This document shows, one piece after another, positions 1 to 6,724 of a stretch of DNA of 11,558 nt; within the stretch, counting starts at the first letter, position 1; each line of letters begins with the position of its first letter. Both the position numbers and the translations under genes were made by a program. Source of the stretch: Bacteroidales bacterium (lineage in GTDB: Bacteria > Bacteroidota > Bacteroidia > Bacteroidales > Muribaculaceae). The notes under the pieces were generated by a model. The model ran no database searches. It saw only the letters and a list, made by a program, of their open reading frames with translations, and was not told the DNA's origin. The stretch lies in the NCBI GenBank assembly GCA_004557195.1, contig SFER01000057.1, forward strand, positions 1 through 11,558, written 5' to 3'.

Positions 1-2
1 AT

Positions 3-701
3 TTGACTTGTGGAAATTCTTTGCGTGCAACTCCTACTTCCTATGGCTTTATGATTAACGCTGCCGGCATTCTCCCCGCAAAGGTTCATTATAATCATAG
101 CCCATATGCCAATGGCTTGATTGCCGACCAAATGATGAACTATGAGAAATGGGGTAACACATATCGCCAGTTTGAATACTCACCTACTGGTAATAATGAC
201 GATACCAACACCTATGCATTGATGCTCGACTATGCGTCGCCCGAATATGACAGCAATAATAAGATTATTAGCGGTACATCATATCGCGGTGGACACATGA
301 AGTTGTTCCGCATCATAAATGGAACACAAGGTTCCGCAAGAGATTGGGAAGTAACTTTCACGCAACCAACGCAAGTGGGTATGTTCCCCTATGAAGGTTT
401 GTCGGATGTAAATCAAAATGTCAACAGCACAGGTAACATCTGCGTTAACACCAATGGAAATTCATATCTCGAGGCATGGATTCTCTGCACCAACCAAGGT
501 ATTGCATACTACCGCTTGGGTACACAACTTGGCACTGGCGTTGAAGGCACATTCAGCGACGAGGCAGTGGAGAAAGAGGTTAAATCGGTAGAATATGTCA
601 ACATGATGGGACAACGCTCACTCAAGCCGTTTGAGGGCGTGAACATCGTGGTAACCACCTTCACCGATGGCACCATCCAAACCACCAAGACAATGAAATA
701 G
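3..701 (+). CDS. 3' part of secreted protein with T9SS-like C-terminal sorting domain; function unknown
   Basis: The reading frame is open from the left edge, so the true start and any signal peptide lie outside the window; about 232 residues are visible. The body is rich in N, G, T, S and aromatic residues, as in extracellular beta-rich proteins. I do not recognise its family. The last ~40 residues run KSVEYVNMMGQRSLKPF, then EGVNIVVTTFTDGT, then TTKTMK. This matches the general pattern of Bacteroidota type IX secretion sorting domains: a strand with a YxxxGQ-like turn, then G-(V/I)-N-(I/V)-V, then a final short basic strand. I infer export through the outer membrane and surface attachment or release, but the domain is a degenerate match. 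The gene ends in TAG and is followed 31 bp later by a strong terminator, so it is the last gene of its unit. Alternative: a surface lipoprotein whose tail only resembles the sorting domain. Confidence 0.7.
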   Translation: MTCGNSLRATPTSYGFMINAAGILPAKVHYNHSPYANGLIADQMMNYEKWGNTYRQFEYSPTGNNDDTNTYALMLDYASPEYDSNNKIISGTSYRGGHMKLFRIINGTQGSARDWEVTFTQPTQVGMFPYEGLSDVNQNVNSTGNICVNTNGNSYLEAWILCTNQGIAYYRLGTQLGTGVEGTFSDEAVEKEVKSVEYVNMMGQRSLKPFEGVNIVVTTFTDGTIQTTKTMK

Positions 702-732
702 CAATTCATAATAAGTAAATTTTTTCGTAACT

Positions 733-760
733 AAGGCGTGCCCCCGTGCACGCCTTTTTT
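733..760 (+). terminator. Rho-independent terminator after the secreted protein gene
   Basis: Stem AGGCGTGC (734-741) pairs perfectly with GCACGCCT (748-755) around a 6-nt loop. The outer pair 733/756 extends it, and a run of T follows to 760. It lies 31 bp after the stop codon on the same strand. Confidence 0.85.
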
Positions 761-851
761 GCGCCCTCTTGCGGCGACACGCGCTTCGAGGGGGCGCAGT
801 GGAGAGGCGAGGTAATCTCAATCCCCGGCAGGGGATGGCAGCCGTGCGTAG

Positions 852-891
852 CCCCGTATTTCGCCACGCGGGGGCGTGGCGACATGCGGGG
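852..891. repeat. Long palindrome, copy 1 of a 30-bp repeat
   Basis: Left arm 852-869 pairs with right arm 874-891 over 18 positions, with one G-T wobble and one mismatch, around a GGGG loop at 870-873. The inner 8 bp (CGCCACGC with GCGTGGCG) are perfect. Positions 862-891 recur at 969-998 with one difference (C to T). Confidence 0.8.
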
Positions 892-968
892 AACGAAATC
901 CCCCAACAAAATCGCACCCCGGAGGTGGTGCGTAGCCGTGCAACCACCTCGCCCGGGATGTTGGGCTG

Positions 969-998
969 CGCCACGCGGGGGCGTGGCGATATGCGGGG
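969..998. repeat. Copy 2 of the 30-bp palindromic repeat
   Basis: Matches 862-891 at 29 of 30 positions, including the CGCCACGC-GGGG-GCGTGGCG hairpin and the ATGCGGGG that follows. The outer left arm seen in copy 1 is missing here, so this copy can fold only the inner 8 bp. Confidence 0.8.
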
Positions 999-1123
999 TG
1001 CCGGGATTGCGGATATATCAAGGAATGCGTGCCGAAGGTACGCCCCTTGTAGCCTCCACACCCATCCTTCACAACCATTTTTATCGCAATTGTTGAAATT
1101 TTTGAAAAATAATTGCGAAAAAA

Positions 1124-1155
1124 TTTGGTGGATTCGACAAAAAGCAATAACTTTG
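1124..1155 (+). promoter_or_regulatory. Bacteroidota-type promoter of tRNA-Phe
   Basis: TTTG at 1124-1127 and TAACTTTG at 1148-1155, separated by 20 bp, match the -33/-7 consensus of the primary sigma factor of Bacteroidota. Transcription would start about 1160-1165, just ahead of the tRNA at 1175. Confidence 0.85.
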
Positions 1156-1174
1156 CACTCGCAATCCAACGCAA

Positions 1175-1247
1175 GGTGCCATAGCTCAGTTGGTAGAGCA
1201 AAGGACTGAAAATCCTTGTGTCCCCGGTTCGATTCCTGGTGGCACCA
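1175..1247 (+). tRNA. tRNA-Phe (anticodon GAA)
   Basis: A 73-nt cloverleaf is complete. Acceptor GGTGCCA pairs with TGGCACC, D stem is GCTC/GAGC, anticodon stem is AAGGA/TCCTT with loop CTGAAAA (anticodon GAA), T loop is TTCGATT and the discriminator base is A. CCA is not encoded, so it must be added after transcription. The T stem CCCGG/CCTGG has a C-T mismatch at its middle pair (1225 and 1237). The unit has its own promoter and terminator. Confidence 0.96.
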
Positions 1248-1251
1248 CATG

Positions 1252-1286
1252 AAGGACGGTAGGAAACTCCTATCGTCTTTTCTTTT
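1252..1286 (+). terminator. Terminator of the tRNA-Phe unit
   Basis: GACGGTAGGA (1255-1264) pairs with TCCTATCGTC (1268-1277) around a 3-nt loop, with one G-T wobble. A TTTTCTTTTA tract follows. It begins 5 nt after the tRNA. Confidence 0.88.
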
Positions 1287-1360
1287 ATCCCCACCCCCTC
1301 CGCCGCCGCGCCATCCCCGCGGCACCTGTCCACCGGGCACCCACAATCGAAAATTTGCAT

Positions 1361-1415
1361 AACCTATCATAAAATGAAGAAAAAGTGCTATTTTTTGCAT
1401 ATTATATGATAAGTT
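1361..1415 (+). promoter_or_regulatory. Probable control region (inverted and direct repeats) of the HipB-like gene at 1422
   Basis: AACCTATCATA (1361-1371) and TATGATAAGTT (1405-1415) form an inverted repeat with one mismatch; the second arm ends 6 bp before the start codon. TTTGCATA also occurs directly repeated at 1354-1361 and 1394-1401, 40 bp apart. Repeats of this kind just upstream of a helix-turn-helix antitoxin gene are expected for autorepression; the binding role is inferred. No clean -33/-7 pair was found here. The stretch before it (1287-1350) is C-rich with no gene. Confidence 0.5.
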
Positions 1416-1421
1416 GACAAT

Positions 1422-1742
1422 ATGACTAAGAGCACAATGGGGACAAAACTGCCCCGCAAACTGGAGCAAAAGATGCAGATTGTGGGGGAGCAAATCAGGC
1501 TTGCCCGTTTGCGTCGCAATCTAAGCGTTGCGCAGGTGGCTGAGCGAGCCACTTGTTCGCCTCTCACCGTTTCTCGCATCGAAAAAGGAGCGCCGACTGT
1601 GGCTATAGGAATCTATCTGCGCGTGCTGTACGCCCTGCAGCTCGACGATGACATCCTCTCGTTGGCAAAAGACGATGCGCTCGGCAGGGCGCTGCAAGAC
1701 ATGAACCTCCCACAGCGTGAAAGAGCCTCAAAAAAAGAGTAA
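1422..1742 (+). CDS. XRE-family HipB-like transcriptional regulator / antitoxin (orphaned)
   Basis: 106 residues with a cro/C1-type helix-turn-helix at about 20-75: RLARLRRNLSVAQVAERA, then CSPLTVSRIEKG, then a helix LRVLYALQLDDDI. The N-terminus is basic and so is the C-terminal tail (RERASKKE). The next reading frame starts 3 bp after the stop and matches the start of a HipA kinase, so this is the antitoxin/repressor of a hipBA operon. In such operons HipB binds operators and holds the HipA kinase inactive. Because the hipA here is truncated to an N-terminal fragment, the protein has no local toxin to restrain. It may persist as a regulator, as protection against a hipA elsewhere, or as decaying DNA; the frame itself is intact. 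The start at 1422 is chosen for length and position; an internal ATG at 1437 is the alternative. Confidence 0.85.
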   Translation: MTKSTMGTKLPRKLEQKMQIVGEQIRLARLRRNLSVAQVAERATCSPLTVSRIEKGAPTVAIGIYLRVLYALQLDDDILSLAKDDALGRALQDMNLPQRERASKKE

Positions 1743-1745
1743 CCC

Positions 1746-1913
1746 ATGAAAAAGTTGTATGTCTATGCCGATTTTGATTGGCTAAAAGAAATTGAGTTGA
1801 TAGGAGAACTTGGCTACGAATCGCTTCGCGGCGCAGACATCTATAACTTCAAGTTTGCCGATAGTTGGATAAAAAAGTACACAAGGGCTTGGGTCATGGC
1901 TCATCGGGTTTAG
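1746..1913 (+). pseudogene. hipA: Truncated HipA toxin gene, N-terminal ~45 codons only
   Basis: The frame encodes 55 residues. The first 45, MKKLYVYADFDWL through ELIGELGYESLRG to DSWIKKY, match my knowledge of the N-terminal subdomain of HipA-family serine/threonine kinases of Bacteroidales, including the LIGEL and YESLRG segments. HipA proteins are normally about 300-440 residues, so the whole kinase body is missing. After codon 45 (ending at 1880) the translation becomes TRAWVMAHRV and stops; these last residues are simply the complement of the opposing hipB gene's 3' end. The ATG is 3 bp after the upstream regulator's stop, the usual hipBA arrangement. I read it as a remnant left by a deletion or rearrangement whose break lies at about 1877-1882. 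No toxin activity is expected. The family call is from memory of the sequence pattern, not a search. Confidence 0.75.
1877..1897 (-). pseudogene. Remnant start of a second hipA/hipS-like gene (about 7 codons)
   Basis: On the - strand an ATG at 1897-1895 overlaps the TGA stop (1896-1894) of the upstream hipB-like gene in an ATGA overlap, the usual translational coupling in such operons. It reads MTQALVY and then runs into antisense of the other hipA fragment, stopping at 1841 after 18 codons. MTQALVY resembles the start of the small HipA N-terminal subdomain protein (hipA or HipS-like) that follows short HipB proteins in Bacteroidales. The piece is too short for a firm family call; the coupling geometry is the main evidence. 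Confidence 0.45.
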
Positions 1914-2112
1914 GCATTGGCACGACACCTATCTCGCTGCCAAAGAGGTTTAGTATCTGGTTTACTTTATCGAGGCGCAAGGTGTGCTTGCCTTGTTCCA
2001 ATTCTCGGACAAGGCGCAATCCCACACCCGATTTTTCGGAAAGGTCCACCTGCGTGAGATTGTACTGCTTGCGCATCGCCTTCACATATTTAGAAAGTGT
2101 AGTCTGCTCCAT
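1894..2112 (-). CDS. hipB: Short HipB-like helix-turn-helix antitoxin/autoregulator (orphaned)
   Basis: 72 residues, almost entirely one XRE domain: LSKYVKAMRKQYNLTQVDLSEKSGVG, then LRLVRELEQGKHTLRLDKVNQILNLFG, ending VVPMPKPDEP. Size and sequence fit the short HipB proteins of Bacteroidales hipBA or hipBST-type systems, where HipB pairs with a HipA-like kinase and represses the operon. The expected partner gene starts at the ATGA overlap but is lost after about 7 codons. Upstream are three matching operators and a -7 element, a complete autoregulatory region, so expression control looks intact although the toxin is gone. It is convergent with the other hip remnant. Alternative: a stand-alone regulator, but the ATGA overlap and operators favour an antitoxin origin. 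Confidence 0.85.
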   Translation of the reverse strand: MEQTTLSKYVKAMRKQYNLTQVDLSEKSGVGLRLVRELEQGKHTLRLDKVNQILNLFGSEIGVVPMPKPDEP

Positions 2113-2124
2113 AGATGCAAAAAT

Positions 2125-2142
2125 TATACCCTATCGGGTGCA
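2125..2142 (-). promoter_or_regulatory. HipB operator O1 (start-proximal)
   Basis: + strand TATACCCTATCGGGTGCA, an imperfect palindrome with arms TATACCC and GGGTGCA around TATC. It covers the predicted transcription start of the hipB-like gene (about 2134), where binding would block initiation. Same consensus as the sites at 2166 and 2208. Confidence 0.8.
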
Positions 2143-2148
2143 AATATA
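2141..2148 (-). promoter_or_regulatory. -7 element of the hipB-like gene promoter
   Basis: The - strand reads TATATTTG, a perfect TAnnTTTG. No clear TTTG is found 19-21 bp upstream, so the -33 element is weak; the expected -33 position falls inside operator O2. The leader from about 2134 to the ATG at 2112 would be ~20 nt. Confidence 0.6.
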
Positions 2149-2165
2149 ATGAAAGTTTTTCAATT

Positions 2166-2183
2166 TACACCTTATCGGGTATA
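2166..2183 (-). promoter_or_regulatory. HipB operator O2 (middle)
   Basis: + strand TACACCTTATCGGGTATA, one of three sites sharing TAYACCYTATCGGGTRYA. It overlaps the expected -33 region of the hipB-like promoter. It starts 41 bp from O1 and 42 bp from O3, close to four helical turns, so all three sites would face the same side of the DNA. Confidence 0.8.
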
Positions 2184-2207
2184 AATTTATTGCAATGGTG
2201 TGCGTTT

Positions 2208-2225
2208 TATACCCTATCGGGTGTA
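2208..2225 (-). promoter_or_regulatory. HipB operator O3 (distal)
   Basis: + strand TATACCCTATCGGGTGTA, the most symmetric of the three: TATACCC and GGGTGTA arms around TATC, with one non-matching pair. It lies upstream of the core promoter, where it could only act by cooperative binding or looping with O1 and O2. Confidence 0.78.
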
Positions 2226-2246
2226 ATTTGTGGCGGGGTGGGGATG

Positions 2247-2275
2247 AAAAAAAGGCTGCGTGGAACGACGCAGCC
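2247..2275 (-). terminator. Terminator of the tRNA-Gly unit
   Basis: On the - strand GGCTGCGT pairs perfectly with ACGCAGCC (2254-2261 with 2268-2275) around a 6-nt loop, followed by seven T (2253-2247). It lies 8 bp downstream of the tRNA and separates it from the hip operators. Confidence 0.9.
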
Positions 2276-2283
2276 TGTGAGGG

Positions 2284-2356
2284 AGCGGTAAACGGGGCTC
2301 GAACCCGCGACCCTCAGCTTGGGAAGCTGATGCTCTACCAACTGAGCTATTACCGC
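2284..2356 (-). tRNA. tRNA-Gly (anticodon CCC)
   Basis: A 73-nt cloverleaf on the - strand: acceptor GCGGTAA/TTACCGC, D stem GCTC/GAGC, anticodon stem TCAGC/GCTGA with loop TTCCCAA (anticodon CCC, reads GGG), T stem GCGGG/CCCGT with loop TTCGAGC, and discriminator U as expected for bacterial tRNA-Gly. CCA is not encoded. It has its own promoter and terminator. Confidence 0.95.
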
Positions 2357-2368
2357 GATTGACGGATG

Positions 2369-2399
2369 CAAAGTTAGGATTTTTTATTGTTTTGTGCAA
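2369..2399 (-). promoter_or_regulatory. Promoter of tRNA-Gly
   Basis: On the - strand TTG (2399-2397), a 20-bp spacer, then TAACTTTG (2376-2369). The -7 element is identical to that of tRNA-Phe and of the sdh operon. It ends 13 bp before the tRNA 5' end. Confidence 0.8.
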
Positions 2400-2473
2400 C
2401 TTTAGAGCGAACTTTTCGACTCTTTTCGATTCTGAATCTCATCTATCGGCAAAATTCACAATAATCTATTCAC

Positions 2474-2505
2474 AAAAAGAAAGAGGGCGGCAGTGAGCCG
2501 CCCTC
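2474..2505 (-). terminator. Terminator of the sdhCAB operon
   Basis: On the - strand GAGGGCGGC (2505-2497) pairs perfectly with GCCGCCCTC (2491-2483) around a 5-nt loop, followed by TTTCTTTTT. It lies 24 bp after the sdhB stop. Confidence 0.9.
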
Positions 2506-2528
2506 GAGGTGTTGACTATTTGGATGGT

Positions 2529-3269
2529 TTAGTCTTTGATTTTTGCGCAAAGGAACTCGCGGTTGAGGCGCGCGATGTTGCTCAACTTAATGTTCTTCGG
2601 GCACTCGGCAGCGCAGGCACCGGTGTTGGTGCAGTTACCGAATCCGAGTTCGTCCATCTTGGCAACCATTGCTTTAGCGCGAGCAGCGGCTTCCACCTTG
2701 CCTTGCGGAAGGAGAGCGAATTGGCTCACCTTGGCAGAAACGAAGAGCATAGCTGAGCCGTTCTTGCAGGCGGCAACGCAGGCGCCACAGCCGATGCAAG
2801 AAGCAGAGTCCATGGCCTCGTCGGCAGCAACCTTAGAGATGGGCACAGCGTTGGCATCTTGAGCGCCACCACAGTTGAAAGATACATAACCGCCGGCTTG
2901 TTGAATCTTATCGAAGGCGTTACGGTCAACGATAAGGTCTTTGATTACCGGGAAAGCGGCAGAGCGCCAAGGCTCAACGGTGATGGTTTCGCCCTCGGCG
3001 AAGCGGCGCATGTAGAGTTGGCAAGTAGTGGCACCGGTAGCGGGACCGTGGGGGTGTCCGTTGACATAGAGAGAACACATACCGCAGATACCTTCGCGGC
3101 AGTCGTGGTCGAAAGCCACAGGCTCCTCGCCTTTTTCTACGAGAGATTCATTTAATATATCGAGCGTTTCGAGGAACGAAGTATCTTCGGTGGTTTCAAC
3201 ATCGTAAGTAACGAAGCCGCCTTTTTCTTTCGGTCCAGCCTGACGCCATATTTTTAGTTTAACGTTCAT
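2529..3269 (-). CDS. sdhB: Succinate dehydrogenase/fumarate reductase iron-sulfur subunit
   Basis: 246 residues, the normal length. It carries electrons between the flavin in SdhA and the membrane cytochrome b subunit. The N-terminal ferredoxin domain holds the [2Fe-2S] ligands C57, C62, C65 and C83 (DCREGICGMC, then TTCQLY). The C-terminal domain holds CIGCGACVAAC (C158, C161, C164, C168) and C213, C219, C223 (NCTNTGAC, then ECP), giving the [4Fe-4S] set C158/161/164/223 and the [3Fe-4S] set C168/213/219. All ligands are present. It is the last gene of the operon, 22 bp after sdhA and before a strong terminator. In anaerobic Bacteroidales the complex mainly works as menaquinol:fumarate reductase, so frdB is an equally valid name. 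Confidence 0.96.
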   Translation of the reverse strand: MNVKLKIWRQAGPKEKGGFVTYDVETTEDTSFLETLDILNESLVEKGEEPVAFDHDCREGICGMCSLYVNGHPHGPATGATTCQLYMRRFAEGETITVEPWRSAAFPVIKDLIVDRNAFDKIQQAGGYVSFNCGGAQDANAVPISKVAADEAMDSASCIGCGACVAACKNGSAMLFVSAKVSQFALLPQGKVEAAARAKAMVAKMDELGFGNCTNTGACAAECPKNIKLSNIARLNREFLCAKIKD

Positions 3270-3291
3270 ATTCGATTTACTTTTCTAATTG

Positions 3292-5310
<2,019 letters not shown>

Positions 5311-5337
5311 TTCTTGAAATAAGATTTAGATTAATAC

Positions 5338-6012
5338 TCAGCAACAAGCAGAACACATTCCCATAGCGCGGATTGTGAACACAATTGCTTCGATAGCGAA
5401 GAGGATGCACACAACAGTTGCCCAGATGGTAGAGATAGATTTAAGACGGCACAACCACACGTTGTTGTTGGCACCGAGCGATTGGAATGCGCTCCAGAAG
5501 CCGTGAGTCATGTGGAACCAGAGAGCGGCAAAGCCCACGAGATACACTACGAGAGTGATAGGGCAAGCAAAAGCCTGGTCGAGATACCAAGTGCCTTCGT
5601 TTACATGGTGTCCCAACATTTCAGGGAGCTGCATCTTAGCCCAGAACTGAACGAGGTGGAGAGCCATAAAGCACACGATGATAACACCGAGGACGAGCAT
5701 GTTTTGCGAAGCCCATTCCACGTTTTTAGGACGTGCGCTCACTTCATAACTGTCGTTTCCGCGTGCTTTCTTGTTTTGCCATGAAAGCCAGAACGCATAA
5801 ACGATGTGCACAATGAAACCGGCAGCAAGCACTGCAGTGCCGATTAACGCATACCAATTCGCGCCGAGGAACATGCATACGGCATCATAGGCGTCGGGCC
5901 AGAAGATAGCGACTGCATTCATCAGCACGTGAAAGGTTACAAAAAGAATCAGGAACAGTCCGGTAATCGACATGACTACCTTACGACCTACTGAGGAGTT
6001 TGTTAACCACAT
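5338..6012 (-). CDS. sdhC: Succinate dehydrogenase/fumarate reductase cytochrome b subunit, b558 type
   Basis: 224 residues with five predicted membrane helices: about 11-36, 53-77, 104-126, 150-172 and 193-216. This is the fused diheme anchor found in Bacteroidota, Bacillus and epsilonproteobacterial enzymes, replacing separate C and D subunits. It binds two b hemes and exchanges electrons with menaquinone. Candidate heme ligands are H28, H69, H119 and H167 or H170 (WFHMTHGFW). The C-terminus MCSACC has three cysteines in the last five residues; I know of no family role for these. First gene of the operon, with a promoter 50-80 bp upstream; the leader of about 40 nt is AT-rich with no Shine-Dalgarno. 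Confidence 0.94.
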   Translation of the reverse strand: MWLTNSSVGRKVVMSITGLFLILFVTFHVLMNAVAIFWPDAYDAVCMFLGANWYALIGTAVLAAGFIVHIVYAFWLSWQNKKARGNDSYEVSARPKNVEWASQNMLVLGVIIVCFMALHLVQFWAKMQLPEMLGHHVNEGTWYLDQAFACPITLVVYLVGFAALWFHMTHGFWSAFQSLGANNNVWLCRLKSISTIWATVVCILFAIEAIVFTIRAMGMCSACC

Positions 6013-6062
6013 AGAGTTGTGAATTTAAGATTTATAAAAAAGTTATTAGTTCATAATTTCTA

Positions 6063-6093
6063 CAAAGTTAAGGCAAAAGCACGCAATAACAAA
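6063..6093 (-). promoter_or_regulatory. Promoter of the sdhCAB operon
   Basis: On the - strand TTTG (6093-6090), a 19-bp spacer, then TAACTTTG (6070-6063): a full match to the Bacteroidota consensus. Start predicted near 6056. The TTTG is the end of the T-run belonging to the hairpin just upstream. Confidence 0.88.
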
Positions 6094-6122
6094 AAAAAAT
6101 CTCGGCTTTTTGCGCTCGAGAT
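6091..6122 (-). terminator. Second terminator-like hairpin directly abutting the sdh promoter
   Basis: On the - strand ATCTCG (6122-6117) pairs with CGAGAT (6104-6099), extendable by GC/GC past a bulged A, and is followed by nine or more T. Together with the hairpin at 6177-6202 it would insulate the sdh operon from upstream transcription. The + strand also has a T-rich stretch after the hairpin (GTGTTTTT), so it could act in both directions. Confidence 0.65.
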
Positions 6123-6176
6123 GTGTTTTTGGTGGGATTTTAGGGATAATTTAGGGGAGAAAATGGGGAATAAATG

Positions 6177-6202
6177 AAAACCGGCACCTTTTCGGGTGCC
6201 GG
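6177..6202 (-). terminator. Terminator of the PepSY-like gene
   Basis: CCGGCACC pairs perfectly with GGTGCCGG (6181-6188 with 6195-6202) around a 6-nt loop, followed on the - strand by TTTT. It begins 8 bp after the gene's stop. Confidence 0.85.
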
Positions 6203-6210
6203 AATAAGGT

Positions 6211-6645
6211 TTAGTTGTCGATTTCGATGAGCCGGAACGAGGTGTCGAATGTGAGCTCCGTGCCGTTGTCGATTTCTACTTCCCATTTGCGCTTGTCGCG
6301 GTCGATTTTCACCGGAAACTTGCCCTGGAAGTGCTTGGCGATATAGTCGGCGATTTCGGCAGGGACAATCGATGTCGGCACCCGGTCGCGTATGCAATCG
6401 ACTTCGGTCCACTCGAATTTGTCGTCAAATTCGATTGTCGTGCCGCTCGAGAGCATCGCTTTATATTCCGACGACAGCCATTCTTTGTCCTCGGTAACCA
6501 CCGAGATTTTGTCTCCTCGGAAATGCTTTTTCACAAATGAGGAGATTTGAGCGGGGATTTGTTTTCCGGGGAGCACCCTATCCTTGGCTTGGGCTGCGAT
6601 AACGCAGCCGAGAATAGCCACAATGACAATAAATGCTTTTTTCAT
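6211..6645 (-). CDS. Exported PepSY-like domain protein (two repeats)
   Basis: 144 residues. Residues 1-20 are a signal peptide (MKKAFIVIVAILGCVIAAQA) with a likely signal peptidase I cut after AQA; C14 lies within the hydrophobic core, and the preceding ILG is a poor lipobox. The mature protein is two copies of one module: about 25-84 (IPAQISSFVKKHF, then EWLSSEYKAMLSSGTTIEFD) and 89-143 (VPAEIADYIAKHF, then KWEVEIDNGTELTFD). This helix-then-strand pattern, with I-x-x-(F/Y)-(V/I)-x-K-H-F and a 'G-T-x-(I/L)-x-F-D' ending, is that of the Bacteroidota PepSY-like (putative beta-lactamase-inhibitor-like) family, whose exact function is not known. It stands alone between its own terminator and the rnhA end, and has no clear promoter match. 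Confidence 0.82.
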   Translation of the reverse strand: MKKAFIVIVAILGCVIAAQAKDRVLPGKQIPAQISSFVKKHFRGDKISVVTEDKEWLSSEYKAMLSSGTTIEFDDKFEWTEVDCIRDRVPTSIVPAEIADYIAKHFQGKFPVKIDRDKRKWEVEIDNGTELTFDTSFRLIEIDN

Positions 6646-6724
6646 ATTAAAGAATTAATATTTCGGACAGAAAAGCCTGCCTTGAAGATATAACAAATAA
6701 CAACGGAGATGGTTCTACGAGGAG

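Larger units (their letters stand above)
761..1120. other. GC-rich non-coding block with palindromic repeat elements
   Basis: No credible gene is seen in this stretch; the open frames in it have arginine/proline-rich translations typical of GC-rich non-coding DNA. It holds several potential hairpins: GCGCCC at 761-766 with GGGCGC near 792-797; ATCCCC (821-826) with GGGGAT (831-836); a long palindrome at 852-891; AGGTGG (923-928) with CCACCT (944-949), extendable by TGC/GCA past a bulged A; and a second copy of the palindrome core at 969-998. The 10-mer GTGCGTAGCC occurs at 844-853 and 928-937. The composition is far more GC-rich than the flanking genes. I infer a REP-like intergenic repeat family, possibly spread by a transposase acting in trans. 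Confidence 0.65.

Noticed and set aside
852..998. Possible CRISPR array from the repeated palindrome
   Set aside because: Only two copies, 107 bp apart, with no regular spacer series and no cas genes.
618..1493. Open frames crossing the GC-rich block and the tRNA-Phe gene
   Set aside because: They run through a tRNA, a terminator and palindromic repeats, and are rich in R, P, G and A, as random GC-rich DNA would give.
1175..2356. A mobile island inserted between the two tRNA genes
   Set aside because: tRNA-flanked toxin-antitoxin DNA is suggestive, but no integrase, no duplicated tRNA 3' end and no direct repeats marking att sites were found.
6586..6645. Lipoprotein signal in the PepSY-like protein (ILGC at residues 11-14)
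   Set aside because: L at -2 is unusual for a lipobox and a good signal peptidase I site (AQA) follows at 18-20.
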